From Rhodospirillaceae bacterium (GTDB lineage: Bacteria; Pseudomonadota; Alphaproteobacteria; Bin65), in contig WTGH01000033.1 of assembly GCA_011523655.1 (NCBI GenBank), positions 26,608 to 90,607 of the forward strand: a DNA stretch of 64,000 bases. The letters are read 5' to 3'. The number at the start of each line of letters is the position of its first letter. Positions within the stretch are counted from its first letter, which is position 1. The notes under the pieces are model-generated. The model was not told the origin of the DNA, did no database searches, and saw nothing but the letters and a program-made list of their open reading frames with translations. The position numbers were made by a program, and so were the translations under genes. Below, in pieces: positions 9,312 to 20,173 of the stretch.

Positions 9312-10313
9312 ATGCGCCTTGCCAGTATCCATTGGGACGGACAGGACCGGATCGCGGCGGCGGCCGGCGAGGACGCGCTTGTCGACCTCAACCTGGCGCT
9401 CGAAGCGACCGGCGGACCGGCGTTCGGTTCGATGCTGGACCTCGTCCGCGGCGGGCCCGAAGCCCTGAACCGCGCCCGGCGCGCCCTGGACTGGGCGCAG
9501 CAAAACCCGGACAGCCTTCCGACGATTCCCGCCCGTGCGGTCATCTGGCAGCCGCCGGTGCGCCGGCCCGGCAAGATTATCGGCGTGGCGCTCAACAACT
9601 CGGCGGCCGACGACCGCAAGATCAGCGCGCCGGACCATCCGACGATCTTCATGAAGCCGGCGACCTGCCTGATCGGCCACGGCGCGCCGATCCCGGTCCG
9701 CCCGCATTACGGCCGGCTGCATCCGGAGCCGGAACTGGCGGTCGTCGTCGGCCGGGACGGCAGGGACATCGATCCGGCCCGGGCGATGGACCACGTTTTC
9801 GGCTACACCATCTTCAACGACATGACCGGCAACGACATGCGCGGCGAAGACCGGGTCCATTACTGGGCGCTCTATCCCGATCCGGACGACCCGGACTCCG
9901 TCCGCAAGGTCGAACAGCATCTCTCCTACACCGCGCGCTACAAGGGCGCCGACGGTTTCGGCCCGGCCGGCCCCTGGCTGGTCACGGCCGACGGGGTGCC
10001 CGACCCGCACGATCTCGACATTTCGTGCAGCCTGGCCGGCGAGGTCTTCACCGACGACAACACGCGCCACTACACCTACCGGGTCGAGGAAGTGCTCGCC
10101 TTCATCTCCCGCTTCATGACCCTGGAGGCCGGCGACATGATCTCCATGGGCACTGCCTTCCGCGCCGCGAAAACCGGCGGCCGGCCGCTGCACGCTGCCG
10201 ATCTCAGCCGGTTCGACGGCCCGGTCGAGGTCGCGATCTCCGGGCTGGGGCGCCTGTCGAACCCGGTGCGGCGCGATCCGGCGCCGGCGACGGACTGGCG
10301 GCTGGCGCGATGA
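9312..10313 (+). CDS. fumarylacetoacetate hydrolase family protein
   Basis: A 333-residue enzyme of the FAH superfamily (hydratases, decarboxylases or C-C hydrolases acting on 2-keto acids from ring cleavage). The core shows the family order: KIIGVALN, a region with HPTIFMKPATCLIGHGAPI, the acidic metal site HPEPELAVVVGRDGRDI, then GYTIFNDMTGNDMR and FISRFMTLEAGDMISMGT. The E-x-E near LHPEPELAVV fits metal binding. It begins a three-gene unit with ATGA overlaps to the SnoaL-like and extradiol dioxygenase genes. This suggests it acts on the dioxygenase product or its hydrolysis product; the exact substrate is unknown. Confidence 0.85.
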   Translation: MRLASIHWDGQDRIAAAAGEDALVDLNLALEATGGPAFGSMLDLVRGGPEALNRARRALDWAQQNPDSLPTIPARAVIWQPPVRRPGKIIGVALNNSAADDRKISAPDHPTIFMKPATCLIGHGAPIPVRPHYGRLHPEPELAVVVGRDGRDIDPARAMDHVFGYTIFNDMTGNDMRGEDRVHYWALYPDPDDPDSVRKVEQHLSYTARYKGADGFGPAGPWLVTADGVPDPHDLDISCSLAGEVFTDDNTRHYTYRVEEVLAFISRFMTLEAGDMISMGTAFRAAKTGGRPLHAADLSRFDGPVEVAISGLGRLSNPVRRDPAPATDWRLAR

Positions 10314-10767
10314 CCGGTCCCCTGCTCCGCCTCGAAATCGAGGCGCTGATCGCCGAGTTTGCCTGGCGGATCGACCGCGGCGACCCGGCGACCGTGGCCG
10401 ACCTGTTCACGCCGGACGGCTGGTACGGCCGCGAGAGCGGCGCGCGCAGCGTCGGGCGCGCCGCCATCCGGGCCGCCTATGCCGCGCGGGCCGAACGCCA
10501 GGCCGAAGCCGGCGTCCGCACCGCCCGCCACCTGTTCACCAACCTGCGCCTGGAACGGATCGACGAGGACAGCGCCGCCGGCAGCTGCATCCTACTGCTG
10601 TTCGCCGCCGACGGTCCGCCGCCCCACCCGGCGGTGCCGCTGCTGGTGCAGGATTACGACGACACCTACCGGCGGATCGACGGGCGATGGCTGTTCGCCA
10701 GCCGGTCGGTCGCCAGGGTGTTCGTCGGGGAGAATTTCGCGCCGGTCCTGCCGCTGGGGGTGTCCGC

Positions 10768-10771
<4 letters not shown>
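10310..10771 (+). CDS. SnoaL/NTF2-like protein
   Basis: A 153-residue protein of the NTF2-like superfamily (SnoaL-like or aromatic-dioxygenase small-subunit-like). Residues 10-30 (IEALIAEFAWRIDRGDPATVADLFTPDGWY), the IRAAYAAR helix and the end strand YRRIDGRWLFASRSV are typical of the cone-shaped fold. It starts in an ATGA overlap with the hydrolase and ends in another with the dioxygenase. It may be an isomerase or cyclase acting on the ring-cleavage intermediate; no catalytic residue assignment is possible from sequence alone. Confidence 0.75.
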
Positions 10772-12815
<2,044 letters not shown>

Positions 12816-12988
12816 CAAGCGGCCTGCCAAGGCCGAAACGAGGCCGTTTGCCGGCAGCGCGAAAATTTCGGACCCGCAATGAGCGACGAGGGTCTTCGAT
12901 AGCGCCGGATTGCATTCTTTCGAAAAATCTCTGGCCACCCGGCGGCGACGGCCTATATGCGCCGCCGGGATTCGATACGGCCGCTCAT

Positions 12989-13780
12989 ATGAAACATCTG
13001 CTCGACCTTGAACGCTTTCCCCTCGACGGGCCCGACAGCGCCCGGGGGCGATCGTTGCTTGCCGGATGCCGGCAGGAATTGCAGGACGCCGGCATGTTCA
13101 GCCTTGAAGGCCTGATTCTGCCCGAGGCGCTGGAGCGCTGCGTTACCGAACTGGAGCCGCTGTTCGAAACCTCGGCGTTCACCCATTGCCGCGAACACAA
13201 CATCTATTTCGACGATGCAATTCGCGACGTGCCGCCGGATCACCCTGCGCTTCGCCGCTTCCGCACGATCAACCATACGATTTGCGCCGACCGGATTCCA
13301 TCGAGCCCGATTGCGCAGATCTACGCCTGGCAGCCGCTGATCGATTTTCTGGCCGCCGCAATGGACAAGCCTCGGCTGTATCCGATGGCCGACCCGCTGG
13401 CGCGGATCAACGTCATGGCCTACGGCGCGGGAGAACAGCTCAACTGGCATTTCGACCGGGCCGAGTTCACCACGACCTGCCTGCTCCAGGCGCCGCTCGC
13501 CGGCGGCGTGTTCCGGTATCGCAACGGTCTGCGGAGCGACACGGACCCGAACTACGACGGCGTCGGCCGGCTGCTCGCCGGGGAGGACGGTTTCGTCCGG
13601 TCGCTGCCGCTGGCGCCGGGCACGCTCAACGTCTTCAAGGGGAAGAACACGGCCCACCGGGTCACGCCGGTCGAAGGAGACCGGGCGCGCATCGTCGCCG
13701 TCTTCTCCTATTTCGAGGAACCGGACGTTGCGTTCACGGAAGAGGAAAGGCTCGGATTTTACGGCCGGGCCGGGCCATAG
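12989..13780 (+). CDS. 2-oxoglutarate/Fe(II) oxygenase, ArpA/BesD-like
   Basis: A 263-residue putative non-haem iron oxygenase. The iron triad is visible as H154-x-D156 (WHFDRAEF) and H223 (KNTAHRVTPV), with R234 as the likely 2-oxoglutarate ligand. The blocks TTTCLLQAPLAGGVFRYRNGLR and LAPGTLNVFKGKNTAHRV resemble the small family that includes BesD-type amino-acid halogenases. Those replace the aspartate by glycine; here Asp is present, so hydroxylation is expected. I start at the ATG at 12989 (MKHLLDLERF), since the longer frame has no family-like content. The gene stands alone after hemB; the substrate is unknown. Confidence 0.7.
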   Translation: MKHLLDLERFPLDGPDSARGRSLLAGCRQELQDAGMFSLEGLILPEALERCVTELEPLFETSAFTHCREHNIYFDDAIRDVPPDHPALRRFRTINHTICADRIPSSPIAQIYAWQPLIDFLAAAMDKPRLYPMADPLARINVMAYGAGEQLNWHFDRAEFTTTCLLQAPLAGGVFRYRNGLRSDTDPNYDGVGRLLAGEDGFVRSLPLAPGTLNVFKGKNTAHRVTPVEGDRARIVAVFSYFEEPDVAFTEEERLGFYGRAGP

Positions 13781-13856
13781 CCGCCGCTTCCGGGGGATGC
13801 GATATCGGGTGCCGATGTCTTTCGGCGAGCCGGCACCTAATCTATCTGAAGCGAAA

Positions 13857-13869
13857 ACTTGGACCAAGT
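13857..13869. promoter_or_regulatory. palindrome upstream of the Phd/VapC pair
   Basis: ACTTGG-A-CCAAGT is a perfect 6+6 palindrome 66 bases before the antitoxin start, in a short AT-rich leader. It is a plausible site for autorepression by the antitoxin. Confidence 0.4.
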
Positions 13870-13935
13870 GTTGACCAAATAAGCAATATACATTAGGAAA
13901 TCGACATTCGGAAACCGCTATCAGGAACTTATCCG

Positions 13936-14169
13936 ATGTCCCTTACGGTCAATGTTGCGGACGCGAAGGCCAAACTCTCGCATCTCATTGCGCAGGCTGA
14001 GGCCGGCGAAGACGTCATCATCGCGCGTCACGGCGTACCGGCTGCCCGGATCGTAGCGCTGAACAGCCCGGTTGCTGAAACAGTTGCGCTTATCCGTGCG
14101 GAGCGGACCCGGCGGCCGAGAGTATCGGCTGCGGAAATCCGCGCGGCCAGGGATCAGGGGCGCGCCTGA
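13936..14169 (+). CDS. Phd/YefM-family antitoxin
   Basis: A 77-residue antitoxin. The N-terminus MSLTVNVADAKAKLSHLIAQAEAGEDVIIARHGVPAARIV is the standard Phd/YefM fold (strand, two helices, strand) that binds DNA as a dimer. The C-terminal tail, rich in Arg and charged helix, would wrap the toxin. The stop TGA overlaps the toxin ATG by one base. A palindrome about 66 bases upstream is a likely operator. Confidence 0.88.
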   Translation: MSLTVNVADAKAKLSHLIAQAEAGEDVIIARHGVPAARIVALNSPVAETVALIRAERTRRPRVSAAEIRAARDQGRA

Positions 14170-14570
14170 TGGCGATCGTCATCGATGCGTCGATCGCTGC
14201 TTCGTGGTGTTTCGAGGACGAACAGGCCGCGGCGTCCGATAGGGTCCTGAACGATCTGCCTCGGGTCGGCGGTGCGATCCCGGCACTTTTCTGGCATGAG
14301 ATTCGCAATGTGCTGATCGTCAACGAAAGGCGCGCAAGAATCGAGCCGTCGGATAGTGCGCGCTTCCTGATGCGTCTCCGAAATCTTCGTCTGCACCATG
14401 ACGACGATCATGACGAAGAGTCAGTCATGGGACTCGCGCGTTCGCATTCTCTAAGCGCGTACGACGCCGCTTATCTGGAATGCGCACTGCGCCGCGGAGA
14501 TATCCTGGCGACGCTGGACCGGTCTTTGGCAACCGCCGCCATCGCCGAGGGAGTATCCGTTATCCATTGA
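14169..14570 (+). CDS. VapC-like PIN-domain toxin
   Basis: A 133-residue PIN-domain ribonuclease. The acidic metal-binding residues sit where expected: D6 (VIDASIAASW), Glu in FWHEIRNVL, Asp in SAYDAAYLECAL and Asp in LATLDRSLATAA. It pairs with a Phd-type antitoxin, a common mixed VapBC arrangement, and is translationally coupled to it. VapC enzymes usually cut specific tRNA or rRNA sites; the target here cannot be told from the sequence. Confidence 0.9.
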   Translation: MAIVIDASIAASWCFEDEQAAASDRVLNDLPRVGGAIPALFWHEIRNVLIVNERRARIEPSDSARFLMRLRNLRLHHDDDHDEESVMGLARSHSLSAYDAAYLECALRRGDILATLDRSLATAAIAEGVSVIH

Positions 14571-14669
14571 TCGAGACTACGCCACAAATCCGGCTAAGCC
14601 CCTTAACCGGGGTTCCTCGGTTTCAACACCAGAATCTTCTTCCGGCCGCCCGACCGCCAGTCCGGACGA

Positions 14670-15707
14670 TCAGTGCACCACCCGCTCGCCGATGCGGTGG
14701 CCGTCCTGGGCCATCAGGCCGAGCAGGATGCCTTCGCGCAGGCCGCGGTCGGCGATGCGCATGCGCCCGACCGGCCACATGCGGATGATCGCCTCCAGGA
14801 TCGCCACGCCGCCGACGACCAGATCGGCCCGTTCGGCGCCGATGCAGGTGATGGCCGCGCGCTCGTCGCGGCTCAATCCGGCCAGCATCCGGCCGATGCG
14901 CAGCAGATCGTCGAAGCGCATGGTGGCGCCGTCGATGCGGGAGCGGACATACCGGCGCAGACCGAGATGCACGCTCGCCAGCGTCGTCACCGTGCCGGAG
15001 GACCCGACCATCTGGAGCTGTCCGTCCGCAATGCGCGGCGCGAGCCGTTGCTCCTGCTCGAAGTCTTCCAGGAGGCCCGTCGTCTCCCCGACCATGGCGG
15101 CGAAGTCTTCGTCCGAAATCCGGTCGCCGCCGAACCGTTCGTAGAGGTTGACGACTCCGAGCGGCACCGAGAGAACGCGGATGGCGGCCTCCCGGCCGGG
15201 GCGGCAGACGATTTCGGTGCTGCCGCCGCCGATATCGAACACCATGGCGCCGGGGATCTTCGGGTCGAACAGCGGCGTGCAACTGCTCAGCGCCAGGCGC
15301 GCTTCCTCGGCCGGGGAGATAATTTCGAAATCCAGGCCGGTTTCGGTCAGGGCGCGCTCCACGAACCGGTCGCGGTTGGCGGCCTGGCGGCAGGCCGCCG
15401 TCGCCACGTTGCGCACGCGGATCACGTCGGCCCGGCGCATCTTGGCGGCGCAGATGCGCAGGGCGTCGATCGTCCGGTCGATGGCCGCTTCGGAAAGCCG
15501 GCCCGTCGCCGCAACGCCCTCGCCCAGCCGGACGATCCGCGAGAAGGAATCGATGACCCGGAAGCCTTTGGCCGAAGGCTCCGCGACCAGCAGACGGCAA
15601 TTGTTCGTACCGAGATCGACGGCGGCGTAGGCCGGCCGGTTGGCCCGTCGCGAGCGGGGCGGATGGTCCCTTTTCCTGAACGGCTGCCGCACCCGCGGGT
15701 TTGTCAT
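14670..15707 (-). CDS. ppx: Ppx/GppA-family exopolyphosphatase
   Basis: A 345-residue actin/ASKHA-fold phosphatase that hydrolyses polyphosphate or pppGpp. The ATPase-fold signatures are all present: AAVDLGTNNCRLLVAE (phosphate loop 1), VFDIGGGSTEIVCRPG (phosphate loop 2) and MVGSSGTVTTLAS. It is the short single-domain type, lacking the C-terminal HD-like half of E. coli Ppx. The basic N-terminal 20 residues are atypical, and the true start may be a few codons later. In alphaproteobacteria this gene is often followed by rlmE, but here a toxin-antitoxin pair lies downstream instead. Confidence 0.88.
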   Translation of the reverse strand: MTNPRVRQPFRKRDHPPRSRRANRPAYAAVDLGTNNCRLLVAEPSAKGFRVIDSFSRIVRLGEGVAATGRLSEAAIDRTIDALRICAAKMRRADVIRVRNVATAACRQAANRDRFVERALTETGLDFEIISPAEEARLALSSCTPLFDPKIPGAMVFDIGGGSTEIVCRPGREAAIRVLSVPLGVVNLYERFGGDRISDEDFAAMVGETTGLLEDFEQEQRLAPRIADGQLQMVGSSGTVTTLASVHLGLRRYVRSRIDGATMRFDDLLRIGRMLAGLSRDERAAITCIGAERADLVVGGVAILEAIIRMWPVGRMRIADRGLREGILLGLMAQDGHRIGERVVH

Positions 15708-15921
15708 TCTTGTTCTCCGACCCGGCCTGTTGCCGAAAATCTAATGGTTTGAACCGGGAATTTCAAACTTGGGATGACGAAGTCGTGACAGCCGCCCGCT
15801 CCGCCGCACCGAATCCGCCGGCCCCCGCGGCGCGGGATCGCCAAGGGGCTTTGGATGGGGGCTTGAGAAGCGGCCGCGCCTGCCTTATCTGGCCGGACCG
15901 AGGGCGCACCGCCCTTCCGGT

Positions 15922-15995
15922 TGGGGAATAGTTTAACGGTAGAACAGCGGACTCTGACTCCGTCGGTCCTGGTTCGAATCCAGGTTCCCCAGCCA
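15922..15995 (+). tRNA. tRNA-Gln (CTG)
   Basis: Begins TGGGGAATAG, typical of tRNA-Gln. The anticodon stem GCGGA/TCCGT (one G-T pair) encloses loop CTCTGAC, anticodon CTG. The T-arm is CCTGGTTCGAATCCAGG, the acceptor TGGGGAA pairs with TTCCCCA, the discriminator is G, and CCA is encoded. Confidence 0.95.
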
Positions 15996-16148
15996 TTCCC
16001 CGCACAAATCCCAAACCGTCCCTCCGCCACCGGTCTGCCTGCGGCGCAACCGGCGGCAATTCAGCCTGCAAGCGGTGTATCCGCACTATCGGACCGGCCC
16101 GGAAACCGGCTCCGTCGGCACCGGAACCGTGCGGCCGGCCGCTTGCGA

Positions 16149-16177
16149 TTGACCCGCCACACCGACATCCCTATGGT
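16149..16177 (+). promoter_or_regulatory. sigma-70-type promoter of the first LIV transporter
   Basis: TTGACC (16149-16154), a 17-base spacer and TATGGT (16172-16177). Transcription would start near 16184 and leave a leader of about 105 bases before the binding-protein GTG. Confidence 0.55.
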
Positions 16178-16288
16178 GGCAGGCGGCTGCACGGGGTCCG
16201 TTCCGGTTTCCGGGCTGCATTGCCGACTCAATTCTGGGTGCCGATGGCAACGTTCACGCCGGCGCCCGATGGAATAGGGAGGAACATC

Positions 16289-17485
16289 GTGAAATATCCA
16301 ATCATGTTTGCCGCCACTGCCGCGCTCGCGTTCGTGGGAACGCAAGGCGCCGCCGTGTCGGCCGATCGCGAAGTCCATGTCGCCGGTTTCGGCGCCAAGT
16401 CCGGCGTCGTCCGCTCGTTCGGCGTCAACACCGAAGCGGTGATGCGCGCCGCGGCCGAGAAGATCAACAAGGAAGGCGGAATCAAGCTCGGCGACGGCAC
16501 GAAGGGCAAGGTGGTCGTGACCTTCTACGACGACCGCTGCAAGGCCGAGGAAGGCATCTCCGTCGTCCGCCGCATCGCGTCGGGCAAGGCCGTCGTGGCG
16601 ATCGGCCCGACCTGCTCGAACGTCGCCGAGCCGCTGTTCGGCGTCCTGCAGAAGAAGGCCGGCGACGCTTCGGATACGGGCCTCCAGTTCCCGATCTTCA
16701 CCGACACGGCCATCAAGGGTGGCCTGGCGAAGATTTCGGAATGGGCGTTCCGCAACGTGCCGAACGAAAGCCAAATGTACCAGAGCCTGTTCAAATGGGT
16801 GAAGAAGACGAATCCGGGCTTCAAGTCCGTCTTCGGCGGCGTGGAAGAGGATTTCGCCCACTCGCGCTTCACTTGGTACCAGGTCATGGAAAAGCGCGCC
16901 GCGGAAGCCGGCTTCGAGGTTAAGGGCCGGGTCAAGTGGCTGCTCAACGACACCAACTTCACCACCCAGGTGCGGCAGATGAAGAAGGCGAAAGCCGACG
17001 TCATCTCCATTTCCTCGCACCCCTTCACCCTGTGCGGTGTGCTCAAGGAGATGAAGCGCCAGCGCGTGAAGTATAAGATGCTGATCGGCCTTACCAGCTC
17101 GTCGAGCATGGAGACCCTCAGGGGCTGCTCGCGCCAAGCTGCCGGAATCATCATCCCGACCAGCTACGCGCCGGTAACCCCGGCGGCCAAGGAAGCGGCA
17201 GCCGGAGCAGCCAAGTATAACGGCAGCGCCGACCTGCACAGCGCCGCAGCCTGGGAGAACATGTTCATCCTGAAGAGCGTCATCGAGAAAACCGGCGTCA
17301 TGGCCAAGGGCGACACGGTGCAGGCCGACCGCCGCAAGATCCGCGACGGACTGGCCGCGTTGAAGTCGACCGGCGGCCTGATCGGCGGCATCCAGCGCAC
17401 GAAAGAAGGCGAAGCCGTCAAGCCGTATGTCTATGTCCATGCGCAAGGGAAAGAGTGGAAGATCCTCCACGACCCGCGCAAATAG
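16289..17485 (+). CDS. livK: branched-chain amino acid-type ABC transporter substrate-binding protein
   Basis: Periplasmic binding protein (398 residues) of the LivK/Peripla_BP_6 type, first gene of a transporter run. I chose the GTG at 16289 because a strong AGGGAGGA lies 6-7 bases upstream and the Sec signal peptide (KYPIMFAATAALAFVGTQGAAVSA) begins there. The mature part has the two-lobe pattern: VTFYDDRCKAEEGISVVRRIASGKAVVAIGP in lobe 1 and the FRNVPNESQMYQSLFKWV...FGGVEEDFAHSRFTWYQ hinge. The ligand could be an amino acid, an amide or an aromatic acid. A strong hairpin follows the gene, likely keeping the binding protein in excess over the permeases. Confidence 0.88.
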   Translation: MKYPIMFAATAALAFVGTQGAAVSADREVHVAGFGAKSGVVRSFGVNTEAVMRAAAEKINKEGGIKLGDGTKGKVVVTFYDDRCKAEEGISVVRRIASGKAVVAIGPTCSNVAEPLFGVLQKKAGDASDTGLQFPIFTDTAIKGGLAKISEWAFRNVPNESQMYQSLFKWVKKTNPGFKSVFGGVEEDFAHSRFTWYQVMEKRAAEAGFEVKGRVKWLLNDTNFTTQVRQMKKAKADVISISSHPFTLCGVLKEMKRQRVKYKMLIGLTSSSSMETLRGCSRQAAGIIIPTSYAPVTPAAKEAAAGAAKYNGSADLHSAAAWENMFILKSVIEKTGVMAKGDTVQADRRKIRDGLAALKSTGGLIGGIQRTKEGEAVKPYVYVHAQGKEWKILHDPRK

Positions 17486-17502
17486 GCTGACGGTCTAGAA
17501 TC

Positions 17503-17529
17503 CCGCCGGCGCCCGTGCGGCGCCGGCGG
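17503..17529 (+). terminator. hairpin between binding protein and permease genes
   Basis: A perfect 11-bp stem, CCGCCGGCGCC and GGCGCCGGCGG, encloses the loop CGTGC and is followed by ATTTCTCTC. It probably acts as a partial terminator or 3' mRNA stabiliser. The permease begins 60 bases later on the same strand, so read-through is expected. Confidence 0.65.
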
Positions 17530-17588
17530 ATTTCTCTCGCATTTAATCTCCACTCCATCCGCTCCCGTTCGGGAAGAAGGGCGGCCCC

Positions 17589-18503
17589 GTGGAATTTGTC
17601 GATTATCTTCAGGCGGTCACCGACGGCGTGATGCAGGGCGCGTATTACGCGCTCATCGGAATCGGCTTCACGCTGATCTTCGGCGTGATGAACAAGATCA
17701 ACCTGGCCTATGCAGCGGCGGCGTTCGGCGGCGCCTACGCCAGCCTCGGCGTCGCGGCGTTGATCGGCGCCGGCGACGATTTCGGCCTGCCGCCGTTGCT
17801 TATGTTCCTGGTATCGGCGATCGCCGCGGGCCTGTTCGCCTGGGTCGTCTATACGATCTGCTTCCGATTCACGCCGGACCATTACGAACTCGCCACGCTG
17901 ATGGCGACGGTTGGCGCATTCTTCCTGATCGAAGAGATCGCCGTCCACGCCACCGACGGGGAACCGATGGATTTCCCGGAGGTGCTGCAGGGCATCATCG
18001 ACGATCCGATGATCGAATTCAGCGACGCCTTCGCGGTCCGCGGCGACCTGCTGACGATCTTCCTGCTCGCCCTGATCGCGATGGGGCTGCTGCTCACGCT
18101 GCTGTACCGGACCAAGCTCGGCCTGGCGACCCGGGCGGTCGCGCAGCAGAGGACCGCAGCGCAGCTTTGCGGCATCAGCGTCGACCGGACCAACGCGACG
18201 ACCTTCATCATCGCCGGCGTCCTGGGCGGCCTGGCCGGCGCCATGATCGGCGCGGCTGTCGGCGTCCTGTCGCCGCTGCTCTTCGTTCCGCTGACCGTCA
18301 AGGGCCTGATCGTCACCGTGATGGGCGGCCTGGGCAGCATTCCGGGCGCGATCGTCGCCGGCCTGCTGGTCGGCGGGCTGGAAAATGTATTTCTTGCCCT
18401 GCGCGGCATCACCGAGCGCGACATGTATGTCATGCTCCTGCTGTTCCTGTTCCTTGCGTTCCGTCCGCAGGGGCTGTTCGGCAAGAAGGTGTTGAGGGAC
18501 TGA
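17589..18503 (+). CDS. livH: LIV-type ABC transporter permease LivH (set 1)
   Basis: Inner-membrane permease of 304 residues with about eight hydrophobic segments. The N-terminus GVMQGAYYALIGIGFTLIFGVMNKINLAYAAAAFGGAY and the C-terminal block VKGLIVTVMGGLGSIPGAIVAGLLVGGLEN are LivH signatures. Translation begins at GTG 17589 after a GAAGGGCGG-type site. Two acidic stretches in the central loop (residues 115-150) are not usual in LivH. It works with LivM, LivG and LivF immediately downstream. Confidence 0.9.
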   Translation: MEFVDYLQAVTDGVMQGAYYALIGIGFTLIFGVMNKINLAYAAAAFGGAYASLGVAALIGAGDDFGLPPLLMFLVSAIAAGLFAWVVYTICFRFTPDHYELATLMATVGAFFLIEEIAVHATDGEPMDFPEVLQGIIDDPMIEFSDAFAVRGDLLTIFLLALIAMGLLLTLLYRTKLGLATRAVAQQRTAAQLCGISVDRTNATTFIIAGVLGGLAGAMIGAAVGVLSPLLFVPLTVKGLIVTVMGGLGSIPGAIVAGLLVGGLENVFLALRGITERDMYVMLLLFLFLAFRPQGLFGKKVLRD

Positions 18504-18507
18504 GGCG

Positions 18508-19419
18508 ATGGACGACTTTACCTGGGGCCTGGTCCAGATCGTCGGGGTCCACACCATCTTGGGCCTGTCGGCCTATGTGATCCTTCTGACCGGCCAGGTC
18601 TCGATGGCCCAGGCCGGCTTCGTGGCGATCGGCGCCTATGTCGCCGGCATGCTCACGGTGCTCGCCGAATGGCACATCATTCCGTCCATGATCACCGGCG
18701 GGCTCGCTGCTGCCGTGCTGGCCTGCATCGTCGGCTTCCCCGCGCTGCGGGTGCGCGGGCTGATGCTGGTCGTGGCGACCATCGCGTTCGGCGAATTCGT
18801 GCGCCTGTTCTGGTTCAACTTCGACTACCGGATCGCCAAGGGCGATATCATCGTCGGCCCGGAAGGCGGTGAGGGCTTCAAGCAGATCCGCTTCTTCCCG
18901 GAAAACGGATGGACGACCCAGGACGTTGCAGCCTTCATATGGATTGTCGCCGCGATCATCCTGGCCACCCTTTGGTGGATGGACCGTTCGCGCGCCGGCA
19001 AGGTGCTGCGCGCGGTCGGCGAAGACGAGATGGCGGCCCAGAGCGTGGGCATCAATCTGACCGTGGTGAAGGTGTCCGCCTTTACCGCCGGCGGTTTCAT
19101 CGCCGGGATCGCGGGCGCCCTGTATGCCCATTACACGACCCACATCGAGCATCTGAACTTCGACATCCTCATGGCGACCTTCGCGATCGCCTATCCGATC
19201 CTGGGCGGCCTCGCGAATGTCTGGGGTACGCTGTTCGCCGCGATCTTCATCCAGGTGATCGTTATCGAAGTGCTCCGCGACCTTGGCGACGTTCGAAACC
19301 TGATGTTCGGTGCGCTGATCATCCTGGTGATGAACTTCCTGCCCCGGGGCCTGTTCAGCGCCCAGGTGGTGCGCAAGCTGAAGGAATGGATCGGCGCCGG
19401 GAAGACGTCCGATGCTTGA
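18508..19419 (+). CDS. livM: LIV-type ABC transporter permease LivM (set 1)
   Basis: Second permease subunit, 303 residues, mostly hydrophobic. Recognisable LivM blocks are LSAYVILLTGQVSMAQAGFVAIGAY near the start, GFPALRVRGLMLVVATIAFGEFVRL, and ILGGLANVWGTLFAAIFIQV in the second half. It starts 4 bases after the LivH stop and overlaps LivG by 8 bases, so the set is one translational unit. Confidence 0.9.
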   Translation: MDDFTWGLVQIVGVHTILGLSAYVILLTGQVSMAQAGFVAIGAYVAGMLTVLAEWHIIPSMITGGLAAAVLACIVGFPALRVRGLMLVVATIAFGEFVRLFWFNFDYRIAKGDIIVGPEGGEGFKQIRFFPENGWTTQDVAAFIWIVAAIILATLWWMDRSRAGKVLRAVGEDEMAAQSVGINLTVVKVSAFTAGGFIAGIAGALYAHYTTHIEHLNFDILMATFAIAYPILGGLANVWGTLFAAIFIQVIVIEVLRDLGDVRNLMFGALIILVMNFLPRGLFSAQVVRKLKEWIGAGKTSDA

Positions 19420-20173
19420 AGTCGCCAACCTCTCCAAACATTTCGGCGGCGTGCGCGCCGTCGACGAACTGGACTTCACGGTCGAGGCCGGGGAAATCTT
19501 CGGCCTGATCGGCCCCAACGGTTCGGGCAAGAGCACGACCGTCAATATGATCGCCGGTATCTTCGCGCCGACCGACGGCAAGATCGTCTTCGACGGCGAG
19601 GACATCACGGAAGCGCCGCCGCACGTCACGCTGCACGCCGGCATCGCGCGGACCTTCCAGAACATCCGCCTGTTCAACAACATGACGGTCTGGGAAAATC
19701 TCTGGGTCGCCCAGAACTCGGCCGAGCAGAAGCGGACCGGCAATCCGCTCGCGCGCTGGATGGGCGGGTCGCGACGCGCCGCCGCCGCCGTCGAGGACTA
19801 TCTCGAATTCTCCAACCTCGCCCACAAGCGCGACGAACTGGCCGGCAACCTGGCTTTCGGCGAGCAGCGCCGGCTCGAGGTGGCCCGGGCGCTCGCTGCG
19901 CAGCCTAAATTCCTGCTGCTCGACGAGCCGGCCGCCGGCATGAACCTGGAAGAGGTCAAGGAACTGGACGAGCGCCTGCGCGTGCTTCGGGACCGCGGCG
20001 TCACGATCCTGCTGGTCGAGCATGTCATGGAGCTGGTGATGGAGGTCACGGACCGGATTGCCGTGCTCAATTTCGGCCGCAAGATCGCCGAAGGTACTCC
20101 ATCGGAGGTGCAACAGAACCAGGCCGTGATGGACGCCTATCTCGGCGCCGGCGAAGGCGGGTCCGATGCTTGA
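19412..20173 (+). CDS. livG: LIV-type ABC transporter ATP-binding protein LivG (set 1)
   Basis: ATPase subunit of 253 residues. Walker A is GPNGSGKST, Walker B is FLLLDEPAAGMN and the switch histidine is in LLVEHVMELVME. The signature motif reads LAFGEQRRLEVARAL instead of LSGGQQ, a normal LivG feature. The LivG-specific IARTFQNIRLFNNMTVWENLWV block confirms the assignment. It overlaps both neighbours by 8 bases. Confidence 0.92.
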   Translation: MLEVANLSKHFGGVRAVDELDFTVEAGEIFGLIGPNGSGKSTTVNMIAGIFAPTDGKIVFDGEDITEAPPHVTLHAGIARTFQNIRLFNNMTVWENLWVAQNSAEQKRTGNPLARWMGGSRRAAAAVEDYLEFSNLAHKRDELAGNLAFGEQRRLEVARALAAQPKFLLLDEPAAGMNLEEVKELDERLRVLRDRGVTILLVEHVMELVMEVTDRIAVLNFGRKIAEGTPSEVQQNQAVMDAYLGAGEGGSDA

